From: a virus
Strand: one strand, 5' to 3'
IMG/VR virus record: IMGVR_UViG_3300043399_000788
Span: 1-64,000 of that record
DNA: 64,000 nucleotides
Each line of letters starts with the position of its first letter. Within the stretch, counting starts at the first letter, position 1. The notes beneath the pieces were generated by a model. That model was not told where the DNA came from. It ran no database searches and was given only the letters and a program-made list of their open reading frames with translations. The translations under genes and the position numbers were made by a program. This document shows, piece after piece, positions 26,390 to 41,800 of this stretch.

Positions 26390-29300
26390 ATGGCTGTTAC
26401 CATTCGTCAATCAAACTTATTTGCCGCAGAAGATTGGAAGAGACTTTATACAACATTTCGTACTGCTGACTTTCAAAGCTATGATTACGAAACTCTAAGA
26501 AAGAGCATGGTGGATTACCTCAGGACTTATTATCCCGAGGATTTCAATGATTACATTGAATCAAGCGAATTCGTTGCCTTACTTGATCTTATCGCATTTA
26601 TGGGTCAAAGCCTAGCTTTCCGCGGTGACCTAAATGCCCGTGAAAACTTTTTAGCAACTGCTGAGCGCCGAGATAGCGTTTATCGTTTAGCAAGTATGCT
26701 TGGCTATAGTCCAAAACGACACATTAACTCTAGTGGCATGTTAAAAATTATTTCAGTAAACACAACTGAGGTATTACGTGACAGCTCAGGCCGTAACTTA
26801 GCAAATCAAACAATTTTTTGGGATGATCCTACTAACTTAGATTGGCAGGAACAATTTACAGCAGTTTTAAATGCTGCTTTGCAGCCAGGTCAACGTGTTG
26901 GTCGTCCAAGCGGTAGCTTAATTGTTGGTGATGTTTTAAATGAACTTTATCAACTTAGATTGCGTCCAAACCTAGTCCCTGTTTTTCCATTTACTGCAAC
27001 AGTAAACGGTACTGCATATCCATTTGAAGCATATAGTATTGGTTTAAATCCAACTAAGGGAATGTACGAAGTTCCTCCGCAAGCTAGTGATAGTTTTGGA
27101 TTAGTATACAGAAGTGATGGAAGAGGAAACGCAAGTAGTAATACTGGATTCTTTATTGGTTTTAAACAAGGTCAATTAAACAATTTAGATTTTACATTAA
27201 CTGAATCGTTACCAAATAGATTAATTGGTTTAAACTTAGAAAATATCAATAATAATGATGTATGGTTGTATGAGTTAAGCGATGCTGGCGGTATTCTAAG
27301 AGAGTGGCGTCAGATTGAAAATTTAAGAGACAGTAACATCATATACAATGCAGTTGCAGAAGAAGAACGTAATCTGTATTCTATTTCATCTAGAATTAAT
27401 GATCAAATAGATTTAATTTTTGGTGACGGAATTTTCTCAGATATTCCCGTTGGTCGTTTTAGAGCAACGGTGCGTGTTAGCAATGGAATAGCTTATAATA
27501 TTCCTCCTTCTGCAATGCAAGGCGTAAATCTAAGCATTGCATATGTAAGTAAACAAAATAGAATTGAAGCTATTACAGTTAGAGCCGCACTTCAATATAC
27601 CGTTAATAATGCTGAAGCAAGAGAAGAAATTAACGAAATCAAAGCTAATGCTCCTCAATATTATTATACTCAAAATCGTATGATTAATGGTCAGGATTAC
27701 AATGTTTTCCCATATACAAAGTATAACGAGATATCTAAAGTTAAATCTGTCAATCGAACAGCAAGTGGCATTAGTCGCTTTTTGGATGTAAAAGACTCAA
27801 CAGGTAAATATTCAAGCACAAATGTTTTCTGCGATGATGGTTATGTTTTTAAAACTAGTGTAACTGAAGGAACAACATTTACTTGGACTAATTTAAATGA
27901 TATTAGAAAATTTATTAGAAATTATATAAGAGAAATTATTAACAGTAAACCAAGTATTCATTTGTATTATAGTGGTTTTACACCTGCAACACTAACTGAA
28001 ACACTTTGGATTAGAGGAACTGCTGAAAGTGGTATTAGCACTGGTTATTTTAGTAACTTAGATTATGTTCCTTGGAAAGCTGGGGAAGCAGCATCAGGTC
28101 AAAGAAGATTAATTAAACCAGGTGCATTAATTAAATTCAATGCACCTGCTGGAGAATTTTTTGATTTAGAAGGTCAGCTAACAGAAGGCGAACCAGCTCT
28201 TGCTGGTGAAACAACTACAAAGTGGGCGAGTGTTGTAAGCGTAATTGAAGATGGATCAAATGCAGGTAAAGGATTAAATGATTCTGGTATTGGTCCAATT
28301 ATTTTAAGCGAAAATATTCCAAGTAGATCAATAGCGAGTTTAATTTACGCCAGCTATAGTACAGAACTTCCAGCTACTTTTGAACAAGAAGTTGTAAGCA
28401 ACATTACTAATAATTTAGATTTTGCTATACGTTACGATGATAGTTCACAAACATGGGTATTAGTTGATGGTTCATCATTTGATATAGATGAAGAATTTGA
28501 CGAAAGTAATTCAAGAAGAAATTGGCTAATTGCTATGATTAACAATGGTAGCACTTACACTGTTTTATCTCGTGGTATTGAGTATATTTTTGGCAGTGTA
28601 CTAGATACACGTTTCTATTTTGATTCAGCTACACGTATCTATGATTCACGTTCAGGAACAGTAATTAAAGATACAATTAAGTTTTTAAAATTTAATGATG
28701 ATCCAAGCGGGGTTGGCACTTTACCACAAGATTTAGCAATGGAAATTTATGATTCACTTTCATATCCTGATGGCTATAAAGATGATACTGTAATAAAAAT
28801 TACATTTGCAGATAGTGATAATGACGGTGTTCCAGACGACCCAACTATTTTTGATTTAGTCGTTGGTGAAGATGCTGAAATTACTGATGTTGATAAGCTT
28901 GTATTTTTAGAAAAATATTTTGATTTTGATAATATTGAGCGATACAGATGGAGAGATACTGCAACTATATCTACAGCATACGGAACTTTTTCAGAGCTTG
29001 AGCTAGAAGGAAAATACAGTAATCCAGTAGGTACAGTATTCTATGCTTATCAAGATCAAAAGTTTTATGTGCTTACGTTAGTTGAAGATATTAGAACACT
29101 GTATGAATCAAGCGACTTTGTTGTTAGAATTGGAAGATCTGATATAAGATTCCAATATAGACACAATAGTCCAAACGATAGACGCATTGATCCAAGTCCA
29201 ACTAACATAATTGACATGTATGTGTTAACTAGTTCTTATGATGTTGAATATCGCAGATATCTAAAAGACATTACAAATACAGTTATAAAGCCAGAACCAA

Positions 29301-29818
29301 TGACTACTATTGATATGTCATTGTTGTTCCAAGATTTAGAAAACTTTAAAGCAACTAGTGACGCAATTGTATTCAATCCTGTTAGATATAAACCATTGTT
29401 TGGTTCTAAAGCAGATCCAATTTTACAAGCAACATTTAAGGTGGTACGTAGTGATAGTACAAGATTGACTAACACACAAATACGTAACAACCTCATTAAT
29501 GCTGTCGATAAATACTTTGCAATTGAAAATTGGGATTTTGGAGATACTTTTTACTTCTCAGAATTGGCGGGTTATTTGCATAAAGAACTAAGCACAGATG
29601 TAGCAGCAATTGTAATTGTTCCTAAATTAGAATCGTTACAATTTAGCGATTTTATGCAAATTAAAGCAAGAGCAGATGAGTTGCTAATATCAGCAGCAAC
29701 AGTCGATGATGTTGAAATTATAGATTCAATCACAGCAAGCAGATTAAAAGCAACACCAAGTTCTGCAATATTCTCAGGTGCAGCACTAGCAAATAGAACT
29801 ATTATTGGAGGTTATTAA
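26390..29818 (+). CDS. 6: Baseplate wedge protein gp6
   Basis: 1142 residues, much longer than T4 gp6 (660). The N-terminus DFQSYDYETLRKSMVDYLRT, SSEFVALLDLIAFMGQSLAFR and RRDSVYRLASMLGYSPKR is the typical gp6 start in T4-like phages. The end (TFYFSELAGYLHKELSTDVA) also fits. A region at about 800-830 with DSDNDGVPDD resembles a calcium-binding loop. It dimerises to form the ring joining baseplate wedges. Followed after three bases by the giant gene. Confidence 0.92.
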   Translation: MAVTIRQSNLFAAEDWKRLYTTFRTADFQSYDYETLRKSMVDYLRTYYPEDFNDYIESSEFVALLDLIAFMGQSLAFRGDLNARENFLATAERRDSVYRLASMLGYSPKRHINSSGMLKIISVNTTEVLRDSSGRNLANQTIFWDDPTNLDWQEQFTAVLNAALQPGQRVGRPSGSLIVGDVLNELYQLRLRPNLVPVFPFTATVNGTAYPFEAYSIGLNPTKGMYEVPPQASDSFGLVYRSDGRGNASSNTGFFIGFKQGQLNNLDFTLTESLPNRLIGLNLENINNNDVWLYELSDAGGILREWRQIENLRDSNIIYNAVAEEERNLYSISSRINDQIDLIFGDGIFSDIPVGRFRATVRVSNGIAYNIPPSAMQGVNLSIAYVSKQNRIEAITVRAALQYTVNNAEAREEINEIKANAPQYYYTQNRMINGQDYNVFPYTKYNEISKVKSVNRTASGISRFLDVKDSTGKYSSTNVFCDDGYVFKTSVTEGTTFTWTNLNDIRKFIRNYIREIINSKPSIHLYYSGFTPATLTETLWIRGTAESGISTGYFSNLDYVPWKAGEAASGQRRLIKPGALIKFNAPAGEFFDLEGQLTEGEPALAGETTTKWASVVSVIEDGSNAGKGLNDSGIGPIILSENIPSRSIASLIYASYSTELPATFEQEVVSNITNNLDFAIRYDDSSQTWVLVDGSSFDIDEEFDESNSRRNWLIAMINNGSTYTVLSRGIEYIFGSVLDTRFYFDSATRIYDSRSGTVIKDTIKFLKFNDDPSGVGTLPQDLAMEIYDSLSYPDGYKDDTVIKITFADSDNDGVPDDPTIFDLVVGEDAEITDVDKLVFLEKYFDFDNIERYRWRDTATISTAYGTFSELELEGKYSNPVGTVFYAYQDQKFYVLTLVEDIRTLYESSDFVVRIGRSDIRFQYRHNSPNDRRIDPSPTNIIDMYVLTSSYDVEYRRYLKDITNTVIKPEPMTTIDMSLLFQDLENFKATSDAIVFNPVRYKPLFGSKADPILQATFKVVRSDSTRLTNTQIRNNLINAVDKYFAIENWDFGDTFYFSELAGYLHKELSTDVAAIVIVPKLESLQFSDFMQIKARADELLISAATVDDVEIIDSITASRLKATPSSAIFSGAALANRTIIGGY

Positions 29819-29821
29819 TAG

Positions 29822-32800
29822 ATGGCATACAGAAGGTCTTTAGATTTTCTACCAAACGTTTTTAGAACAGAGGTAAATGAAAAATTTTTACACGCCACTA
29901 TTGATCAGTTAATTAGTGAACCAGAATTAAAGAGAGTTGATGGTTATATTGGTCGCAGATTTAGTCCTGTTTCAGGATCAAATGATTCTTTTATTAATGA
30001 GTTAACAACATCAAGACAAAATTATCAACTTGAACCTCACACAACATATCTCGATGATGATAGCAAAGTTAGATTTACTGCAGGTTATGTTGATTTATTA
30101 CGTAGAATTGAATCTTTAGGTGGTTTTACAAATAACCATTCGAGATTGTTTAGCGATACAACTTACAACTATGACGGTTTTATTGACTACGATAAATTCT
30201 TAAACTACAGTTCTTATTACTGGATACCAAACGGACCAAATGCTGTTCCAGTTTACTCAACTGAAATTCCATTACAGCAAGAATTTAATGTAGTTCCACC
30301 AAATTTATATCAAATTGTTAACGGTGAATATGAAAAAGAAAAGTTTGATTTTTTAGCATTTGATGTTAGTGAAAATACTATTTCTCGAGTAAGAGAAGAT
30401 GGTATTAGATTTGATGTAACTGGTGATAGAATTAATCCAACTATTAGATTAGCACGCGGTGGCGTTTATACATTTAATGTAGATCAAGTTGGTCATGGTC
30501 TCTTTATACAAACTCAACCAGGTACCACTGAAGAATTAGGCTGGCAAGGTAATTTAAGTAGTAGAGATGTTTTTGGTGTTGAAAACAATGGAGAAGACGT
30601 TGGTACTATTACTTTTAAAGTACCAGAAATAAATGCTCAAGATTTCTTCTTAAGAATGCCAGTTTTTGCTTCAGCCAATTTGTTAGCGCACAGCAGACGA
30701 CGCAATAGAGATTTGCGTTATAATGAAATTCATTATCAAAAGTATAACGATATAGTTTCAAAATTTGGTGGTATTGATGGGCAATATATGTTGGAAGGAA
30801 AAACTATTGTTTTCCCACGTGATCCAGCAACCGGAAAAAATCCTCAACCTTGGGCACCAAATACAGAATTTTTTGAAGGTGATTTGATACAATACGCTAA
30901 TACAGTTTATCGAGTATTAGAAACATATACAACTGGCAGGATGTTTACAGATACAAAGCTAGAAGTTTATGATTTACAAGAATCTTGGTTTGATCCAGAC
31001 CCATTTGATTCTGTTGATCATTCATTTGATTCACGCGGGTTTGATATTGGAAACGATGTAAGTTTTGAACATCGTAGAGGTATTTTTAATATCACAATTA
31101 ATCAAGATGGGTATGTTGTTTTACAACCAGGTAGTGTAATACCAAGAAATAATCAAGTAAAAATACTTGAAGGTGTTGCATATGGTAACAAGAGTGTTTA
31201 TCGTAATAGTAACGATGACATCGTCCTAATGCCTTTAACAACTGCAAACTTAGATAGATTCTATTATGCAGATAGTTTAGATCCAAACATTGGTGGCGTA
31301 ATTGAAATTGTAGATCAAAATAATAACAGTTACATTGATGTTCTTGGAAGTATTATCGGTAAACCTAATTACGAAAGTCCAAACAACGTTAAACTCACAA
31401 ACGGATTAAAAATAAAGTTTTTAACAGATGTTATCCCAACAGAATACGCAAATAAAACTTATTATGTTGAAGGTGTTGGTAAAGCAATAAAGCTAGTCGA
31501 TGAAGATACTCTGCTAGCTAATGAAACATGGTTAAATACTATTGAAAGTCCTTTTGATTTAAATGATTTTGATGCTGAAGGTTTTTCAGCGTCAACAAAT
31601 AGCCCATTAAACCCAGACTATTTTGTAATCAATAGAAGCAGTATTGAACAAAGCGGATGGACACGACACAATCGTTGGTTCCATAAAGATGTAATTGAAC
31701 TAACATCTAAATATAATAATTTTAATATTTCTATTGATTCTTCTGCTAGAGCAAAAAGACCAATTTTAGAATTTGATCCAAACTTGCAATTGTTTAATTT
31801 TGGACAAATCGCTAAAAAAGCAGTTGATGTTATAGATACAAAAACTGTAGATGCATTAAGTTTGGTAGAAGGCAAAGCTGTAAAGTCTATTGATTCAAAT
31901 ATAGTTTATTTTACAGGATCAGCATCAGCAGTAGCTGAGTTCCGGTTAGAAAAAGAAAGAGAAGGTTACACAGTAGTTCGTGAAACTAGTCAAGGTGGCG
32001 TAGTTACTATACAAATGAAGCTGCAAGGAATATCAGGTTACTATATTGATGATGTTCCGCTATCTCCAGGTATGCGAGTAATATTTACTGCCGACACTGA
32101 CCCTGATGTTCGCAACAAAATTTATCAAGTAGAATGGATTAGACCACAAAACGAAACAGATGACCGAGTATGGGATTTTGTTTCTGATGGTAGCACTAAC
32201 AGTTTTGATTTAAATTTCAATGTAGCTGATGCTAGTAGACTACAAGTATTTGTGAACGGAATTGATGCTAGTTCACAAGGATATTATTGGTCTTATTTGC
32301 TAGCAACACAAAACATTGTATTTTCTTTAAACACTCCTCCAGCAGATGCAAATATTACAGTATCTCTTGAATTTGACGAACAGATCCATCTTGTATTAGC
32401 AGAAGACAGTGAAGTACAGGAAGGTGATTGTGTTTATGTTAAGCAAGGTTTAAACTATCAAGGTAAAATGTTCCACTTCCTCAACGATATGTGGAAAGAA
32501 GCTCAACAGAAAACTAAAATTAATCAACCTCCTTTATTTGATTTATATGATGAAAATAGAGTAAGCTTTGGTGATACTACTGCTTATAGCAGCACAGATT
32601 TTAATGGATGTAAACTATTTGGGTATGAAATAGGAACTGGTATTGTTGATCCTATACTAGGAATTAAACTAAAGTATAAAAATATCAATAATATTGGTGA
32701 TATTGTTTTAGGAGATTTTATTTCTAAAGATACTTTTCTTTATAGAGAAGGTCAGCAAAGTATAACTAAATCAACTATTGGGGCTAAAGTAAAAGAAAAT

Positions 32801-35800
32801 CTACCTGACAGAACATTTACTTTTAGAAATCAATGGAGAAAAGTTAGACAAAAAGGCAGACAACCACAGTTGCAAACATATTACGCAACTGATTATAAAA
32901 AGAATCTATTTAAATTAAATGTAATGCCTGATGGTATTACAAATCAAATGCTTACAAACGTTATTGTTTATATAAACAATAAATTACTTTTCAATAATAG
33001 ATATGACCTACAGATTGAAGATAACAATGCTTATCTATTGTTAGATAATGATCTAAAAGTAGGGGATAAGATTGATATTAAAGTTTACTCATCAGAGATT
33101 AATGAGAATAGTATATTTGGCGTTCCACTAAATTATACAAATAATCCATTCAATAAAGAAGTTACTGATGTTACGCTTGGTCAATTCCGTACTCATATTG
33201 ATAGTTGTATTGAAGATATCCCTAATATAAGTGATGAACCATTATCTCCTAATAATATTAGAGATACATTAGATATTAAATCATTCCGTGGAACTATATT
33301 ACAACATAGCGGTGCAACACATATTGCCAACTTCCTATTAAACGATACACAAGCAAATTTTGTTAGCGCAGTTATAAACGCACAAAGAGAATATGTAAGA
33401 TTTAAAAATAGATTTATTCAATTAACAGAAGAATTAATGTTAATTAATGAATCTCCATCTGAAACTCTTGAAAAAGTAATGAATGAAATTGTTGCTAACA
33501 AGAATAAAAATTTTGCTTATTTTACTAGCGACATGTTGCCATTTGGAAATGATTACAATAAGAGAATTTATAAAGTATATGATACAAGATTAACCACTTA
33601 TGATTTAAGTGAGATATTTAATATATCTAATCCAAGTTCAAAATCAGTTTTAGTTTATCTAAACAACAGACAATTAATACTTGGTAAAGATTATGAAATT
33701 TTAACCGAACGACCAATTATCGAATTAAATTTAACTAATGTTACGTTGAATGAAAACGATATAATTGAAATAAGAGAATATACAACTACAGATGGTAGCT
33801 ATATTCCACCAACTCCTACTAAGCTTGGACTTTATCCTGTATTTGTTCCAACTTTTGTTGTAGATGGATACGGTGAAAATGCACGTAAAATGATTCGTGG
33901 CCACGATGGTAGTTTGAATACTACATTTGATGACAACAGAGATAATGTTATACTCGAATTAGAAACTAGGATTTTTAACAATATTAAATCTGCTTATAAC
34001 ATAGATAGATTTGACATTTGGAATTATATTCCAGGCGCATTTAGAAAAACAGATTATAATCTTGACGAATTTAATTCAATATTAAGCAGTCATTTCTCTG
34101 CATGGAGTGGATCAAATTCCATTGCTGTTAGCGATTATAGACAATACGATGCAAATGATTCTTTTACATACAACTACGGAAGATTTACTAACAGAGTTGA
34201 TGGAAAAATGATGCCAGCATCTAGCTGGAGAGGAATGTATCGTTATTATTACGATACAGATGCCCCGCACTTGCGCCCATGGGAAATGCTAGGCTTTGTT
34301 GAAAAACCATCTTGGTGGGATATAACTTATGGTCCTGCTCCTTACACAAGCGGAAACACAGTGCTTTGGGGAGATATCGAAGCAGGTAAAATTCTATTTG
34401 GAGAAAGAGCCGGCGTAGATTCTAGATTTGCAAGACCAGGTTTAAGCAACATTCTTCCAGTCGACGAAAACGGCGAACTATTGAGCCCAATGAATTGCTT
34501 AACTAAAGATACTAGCGAATTAGATGTAAGCGGTTTCTTTAAATTTGGTGATGGTGGACCAGTTGAAACTGCATGGAAGCAAAGCAGTGAATATCCATTT
34601 GTATTGCAAATTGCAATAGCATTGATGAAACCAAGCGAATATTTTGGTGTTAACATTGATGCTAACAAACAAATTATTGATTTATTTGATGAACAAGAAA
34701 TTTTTATAGAAACAGGTATTAGAGAAAGTTCTAATAGATATGTTCAAAACGAAGTAGATGAAAACAGTAATGTTTATAGAGTTAATAGCTATAGCACTTG
34801 GGTAAGCGAATATTGTAAGAGCAAAGGACTCGACGTAACTAATGCTCTAGGCAAAAAGCTACGTAAACTAGAATCAAGACTTGGTTATAAAGTCGGCGGT
34901 TATACAGATAAGAAATACTTGCGTATTATAACTGATCAGTTTACTCCAGCAAGTGACAATCCAGGCGTTATTATTCCTGATGATGATTTTGATATTGTAT
35001 TGAACAAGAGCGCACCTCTTTATAATTTAACTTATAGCGGTGTAATTGTAACTAAAACTGTTGATGGTTACAGCGTAACCGGGTATGACGATAATAAACC
35101 ATACTTTAATATTGAATCAAGTTCAGAAAACAACAATAAGAGTTATATTAAAGTTGGTAAACTTGCTGTAACAAAGTACCATGATGGTACTGGTGAAATT
35201 TATCGCGTTCCTTACGGTACTGAATTCTTTAGTATTGATCAAGTTGCGGATTTCTTAATTAGTTACGGTCGTTATCTAACACGTCAAGGTTTCCAATTTA
35301 CAGATAAACTTGATGCTGATGCAAGTTGGTACCAAGATTGGGATTTAGCTGTACGCGAATTCTTATTCTATGTACAACAAGGGTGGGAAACTGATGTAGC
35401 AATTAGCTTAAGTCCAGTTGGTAACAAGATCAATTATCGTAGTCCATTTGGTGCAGTCGATTCATTAAACAACAAACCACTGAGTACAAGAATATTAGAT
35501 GAAGATTTTAAAATTGTTCGTGCTAATGAGTACACTGTTTATAGAAACGGCAGAGACTTTAATGCTAAAGTAGATGCAAATAGAGGAATTTATCTAGTTG
35601 ACATCGACGTAGTAGAATATGAACATGTTATTATCTTTAATAATAAAACACGCTTCAACGACGTAATTTATGATTCTATCATTGGTGATAGACAGCATCG
35701 TTTAAGGTTGCAAGGATTTAAAACAAGTGACTGGGACGGATCTTATAGTGCTGCTGGTTTCATAATTAATGAAGATAATGTTGAAGAATGGCGTCCAGGC

Positions 35801-38800
35801 GTAAATTACAATAAAGGTGACATTGTAATATTCAAAGAAGAATATTTTACTGCTGCCGATAAAATTTCAGCAAGCATCGACTTTAACTTTGAATTATGGA
35901 TAAAAACAGAATATAATTCAATTAAGAAAGGGTTGCTGCCAAACCTTGCAAACAAAGCTGGTCTATTTAAGAATTTCTATAACAGCAATGACGTTAACCT
36001 TGAGCAAGATGCACAAACACTTGGTAAAAATCTAATTGGATTTGAGTCACGTAGTTATATGGAAGATCTTGGCATAAGTGATACAAGTCAATTTAAATTC
36101 TATCAAGGTATGCTTAGTCAAAAAGGCACTAACTCAAGTCTTGATAAGTTGTTAAAAGCTAAAGTAGATAACTTTGGTGGCTACGCTAATGTATATGAAG
36201 AATGGGCAATCAAGGTAGGTTCATACGGTGCAACAGACAGCACTAGAAATCTACAAATTGAACTTGATGAAGCATGGGCAGTTAAGGATCCTCTTGTAAT
36301 TGAATTGCTAAATGATAATGATGCTATGCCAACGGGCTATAAAGGGCTACGTAGTAAGGACATTTTTGTTAAGCATATCCCATACGATAAAAACTTCTTA
36401 AATTATCGTTCAACAAAAACAACTCCAAGTGATTTATATACTGCTGGGTACGCACAGTTAAGTGATGTTGACTACGCAAGTCCAACTAGAGCTGCTTTAA
36501 ATTCTTATGTACAAGGAGCAGACGTAGGTCCAGGTGATTTAATTTGGATTGCGGCAGATAGGAATAATCAGTGGAGTGTTTATAGAATTGATGAAACTGA
36601 TGTTCGTTTAGAAAGTCTAAACATTATTGCTAATGGTAATGCTACTATTCGTTGCGTTAATAATCACGGATTAGAAAAGAACGATCTAATTTATATCACT
36701 AGCGATAATATTAATCCAAATGTTTTTGGATTCTTCACTGTAACTACTATATTAGATGCAAGAACATTTGTAGTTTCTACTGGTTATGGTGCAGCACAAG
36801 TTAACCCATTTGGGGGATTTGTTTACAAATTAAAGAATATGCGATTTGAAAATGTGCAGCAAGTCGCAAGTCAAGAACCACTCAAAGGTTGGCAAAAAGA
36901 CGACACTATATTTGTAGATAAAGCAGATAATCAAGGTTGGAAAATTTATCAAAACGATAAATCATGGAACGTTGGGCCATCATTTAGATCCAAGTTAAGT
37001 TTTCTTGGAGACAGGTTAGGTCACAGCTTAGCAACTGATGTTGAAAATCTATATATGATTGCAGGTCGCCCTGGTTATAATAATGATCAAGGCGGCATCG
37101 TTCTTTATAGTATTAACATAAGTGGAGATTTAGCAGAAATAGCTAATCTAACTACAAATAGCAATGAAACAAGTGGAGTTGGATTATCAGTTTCAGCAAG
37201 CAACGATTCATTCTTTGCTGCTGGTGCACCAACTTCTGCAAACAATTTAGGGTACGTTGTAATATTTGCTTCAAATCCTGAAACAGGTAATTTTAGAACA
37301 CAGCAAGTTATTACAGCAGATACATTAGATTTAGACGGTGAGTTTGGATACAGTGTAAAATTAAGCAATGACGGTAATTGGTTAGTTGTTGGTCAACCTG
37401 GTATTGATGAAGGTTATGTTTACGTCTATCAAAGAAATATTGTGAGAGTTGCTCCATCAGCAACAGCAAACTTCCAAGCTGATGGTAGTTCAGTTGCATA
37501 TGAGCTAACTGGGGATTTAGCAAATCCAAATGATGTTGAAAGCGTATACGTAACAATTAATGGTATAGCATTAAATCCAGGTGTAGATTATGATATTGTT
37601 GAAAGCACTTTGATATTCTCTGAAATTCCAATTATTAGTAGCAACATAGTTGTTACTGTCAATAGAAGTGAACCAAAACAAACATTCCTTGCTGACGGCA
37701 TTACTAACGAGTTTGAATTATCAGGCGATAACGCAACACCGTCTAGCATTTATGCTTTATTTGTTGAAGTTGACGGAGTCATTCAAGTACCATTTAAAGA
37801 TTATACACTTGGTATTGTTGGAGGGAAGTATATAGTTACAATAACTGATACTCCTGTAGGCGGAGTCGAAGTAGTTATTAGTCAAAGAACACACTATTCA
37901 CTAGTAACATCCTTTACTAATGCCGCTGCTACTATTGGTGATAGATTTGGCCAAACAGTTGAACTCACAGATAATGCAAGGCAAATTTTAGTTGGTGCTC
38001 CTGCAAGCATAATTGATGGAATAGATAACACAGGCAAAATTTACATCTATGATAGAACAGCAGAAATATATTACGCAGATGGGGTTTCTAACGATTATGT
38101 AACCTTGTCAAACATTGAAGGTAAACCTTATGTTTATGTTGACAATCAAAAATTAGTAGAGTTTGAAGATTATTATCAAACAGCCTTAGATACGATACAA
38201 TTTGTTAATAAACCATCTACTGGTAGTTTAATAAAAATTGAAACAAACAACTTAATACTAACTGATGCTTTAACAGCAGAAGATGCAAACGATGACTTAG
38301 AAGAATCTGCAAGGTTTGGTGAAAGCATTGTTGTTTGCCCAACTAATTGTTCAGTCTATGTTGGTTCTCCTGGTAGAAATTCGTCAAGTAAAATTAATGC
38401 AGGCAAAGTTTATCGTTTTATAAATCAAGGAAGAGCATTTGGCAAGATCAGAGGCACAGTTGAAAACCCAACTATAGCTAATGATTCTGCATTAATCATA
38501 AATGATTTTATTATTGGATTGTATTCTGGTTATGGACTTAACGATATAATTGATGCAATAAACAATGCAGTGATCCCAGGAGTGACAGCAAGTAACTTCA
38601 ATGATTATCTTCAAATTGAAACTAACAGTTTAATTACAGGTGAGAAACTTCTTATCTCTGAGGCTATTGGTAACCCAGCAGAAGATATTGGGGTAGTCAT
38701 CTATCCTCACCAACAAACAATTGATAGTCCGCAAGATGATCATTATGTTGAGTTTGGTAGATCATTGGCTATTGGGTCCGAAGCAGATTTATTAGCAATT

Positions 38801-41800
38801 GGTAGTTCTAGAGCAAGTTCACGTTTGGAAACTACAATTGATAATAAGACAACTTACTTTGATGCTAGAGCAACTTCTTTTAATGATATTAGAAAGCAAA
38901 GTGGAGCTGTTTGGTTATATCAAATGCTATCAACATCAAACTCAAGCGCACAAAATCCAGGTCAGTTTATTTCTGGTCAACGTTTGATTAACTCATTTAT
39001 CGATAACCTAGATGAGTATGGCGCCAGTATTGCTATTAACAAAACAACAATTTATGTTGGCGCACCTGGTGACGACACACGTATTGCTAACGATAGTTCA
39101 TTATCAAATGCCGGTGCAGTATTCTCTTTTGAAAATAGTAGCAAACAAAAAATTTGGAAAACAATTAGAAGAGAAGAAGGCAAAGTTGATATTAACTTAA
39201 TCAACAGAGTATTCTTGTACAACAAAGAAACAAGTGCAATTGTTGCAGATCTTGAATTTATTGATCCTGTAAAAGGAAAAATAAGTGGTCTAGCCGCACA
39301 AGAAATTACATATCAAACACCGTATGATCCGGCAGTATATAATAATACTTCTGCTGGCAGAGTATGGGGTAAAGAACACATTGGTCAAGTTTGGTGGGAT
39401 ATTAGTCAAACAAGATGGTTAGATTATGAGCAAGGAAATGTTGACACAAGAGGTGTTAACTGGAATACCGCTTTCCCTGGATCAACTGTTATTTGCTACG
39501 AGTGGATCGAAAACGATTTACCTCCAACTCAATTTGTAGATGAGAAAGATCCTACAGCATTTGCAAGATCAAATACTTTTAATATTATTGCTAATATTGA
39601 TAGCAATACAGGTGTAGTAACCAACAAATATTATTACTGGGTTGCAGGAAAAAGAACAATTCCTCAAATTAATAATCGCAGATATAGTACTGTTGATTTA
39701 GAAAATCTAATTGCAAACCCACGTTCAACTGGTATACCATTTATTACATTCATTGCAAGAAATGCAGTTGCATTGTACAACTGTTCAAATCTATTGCAAG
39801 ACAAAAATGTAATTTTAAATATTGATTACGATTATAAACTAAACGAGAATTCAATCCACACTGAGTTCCAACTACTTTCAGAAAATGATCCAGCAAGTCA
39901 TCCAAATGAAAAGCTTGTACAAAAGATGATTGACAGTTTGGCTGGTACAGATGTACTAGGAAATCTAGTACCTGATGTTAAGTTAACAATTGGTGAGAAA
40001 TACGGTATTGAATATCGCCCTCGTCAAACAATGTTTAGAAATCGTAAGGAAGCATTAAAATCTGCTGTAAGTTATATTAACAGAATATTGTCTGAAATAC
40101 CAGCAAGAGACAAAAAAGACGTTTCTAACTTATTAGCTTACGAATTAATTCCTAATGTAAATCAAAATGCATACGATGATGTTGTAAATGATCGTGTTGA
40201 ACTTGGTTATATTAACATTAATCTACTACCTGCTAACTATCGAATTCTAGTTAGAAGTGATGCAGAAGTTAGCAACAGATGGGCAATATATCGCAAGCAA
40301 AATAATATTTGGATTCTTGATAGAGTTCAAACTTTTGATAACAGGCGTTACATTGATACAATTGATTGGATTAAACCAGGCGAAGTAGATCCAATTGTAA
40401 CAAATTATACTATTAATTTTAACTATGAGTTACTAAGCTTAACTCCAATCGAAGGTGATACTGTTAAAGTTAAGGATTCAGGTGATGGAAGATATGCTGT
40501 ATTAAAGTTCACTAATCAAAATGGTTATGAAATTATTAAAAAAGAAGCAGCAACTTACAAGATTCTAGATGCAATATGGAATGAATCTACATACGTTCAA
40601 GGATTTGACAGAGAAACATTTGATGTACAAATATTTGACGATTGGCCAACACTTGAAATACAGAAAATATTAAGAGCTATCTATGATGATATTTTTGTAT
40701 CCGAAGATCAAGTGCAAAAGAACAAATGGTTCCTCTTAGTTATAAAGCATTTGTTAGCAGAACAAAAATATGTTGATTGGGTATTTAAAACTAGCTTCAT
40801 CAAAGTTGAACACAGAGATCAACAAGCTATTAGTCAAATCCCAAGCTTGCAAAAAGATAGACAGGATAACTTACGCAAATACATTGAAGAAGTTAAACCA
40901 TATCATACAAAGATCAGAGAATTTATAAACAGCCATGAAGGCACAGATGTTTATGAATCTGCAACTACTGACTTTGACGTTCCTGCTTACTTTAATGAAA
41001 CTAACGGAACATACCGTAGTCCAACTGGATTAGATGAAATAGATGACATTATTTTTGATCGTCCAGAGTACGCAGCATGGCTTAACAATCATACACTAGA
41101 AATAGAATCTGTGTTAGTGTATAATACAGGATCAGGATATAGCAGTCCTCCAGCACTAACAGTAGTTGGGGGTTCTGGAACTGGTGCAAAACTTGAAGCA
41201 GTTATCGTAAACGGACAAATTACTAGTGTATCAGTAATTAATTCAGGAACAGGTTTCATTACTACACCAACTATTGAAATTGGTAATTCAAGTGGTGACG
41301 GTGCTATTTTAATTCCTGTTATGACTAACCAAAAAGTTCGTAGCATTAAAGATACAGTTAAATTTGATCGCATTCCAAACAATGGAGGATTTTTAGTACA
41401 GTTCTTAGATAGCTTTGGTAATCCAGTTGATATCCGCAATCAACGTAAATCACGTATCATTGGAGAACAAGGCGTAATTGACGAGTTACTAGATGCGCTA
41501 ACAGGGTTTAATTGGATAAAGGAAAATAGTGGATCAGTTAACTGGCCAGTTGAAAATGCTAGTAACTATAGAATTTTCTCAGATGATTCAGGAAGAATTC
41601 AAGTACAATATAAAAAGACACAAGGGGGATGGACAGCATCATTCCTCCAAGCATATCTAAGATCTCTTGGATATGCTGTAGGCATAGATGAATTAGACAT
41701 CAGTGGAACAACTGTTGTAGTTGACGGCAACATGAGTTTGTATGCCCCAACTGTTATGGAATGGCAACCAAATACACGTTATGATACAGGGGATATTGTG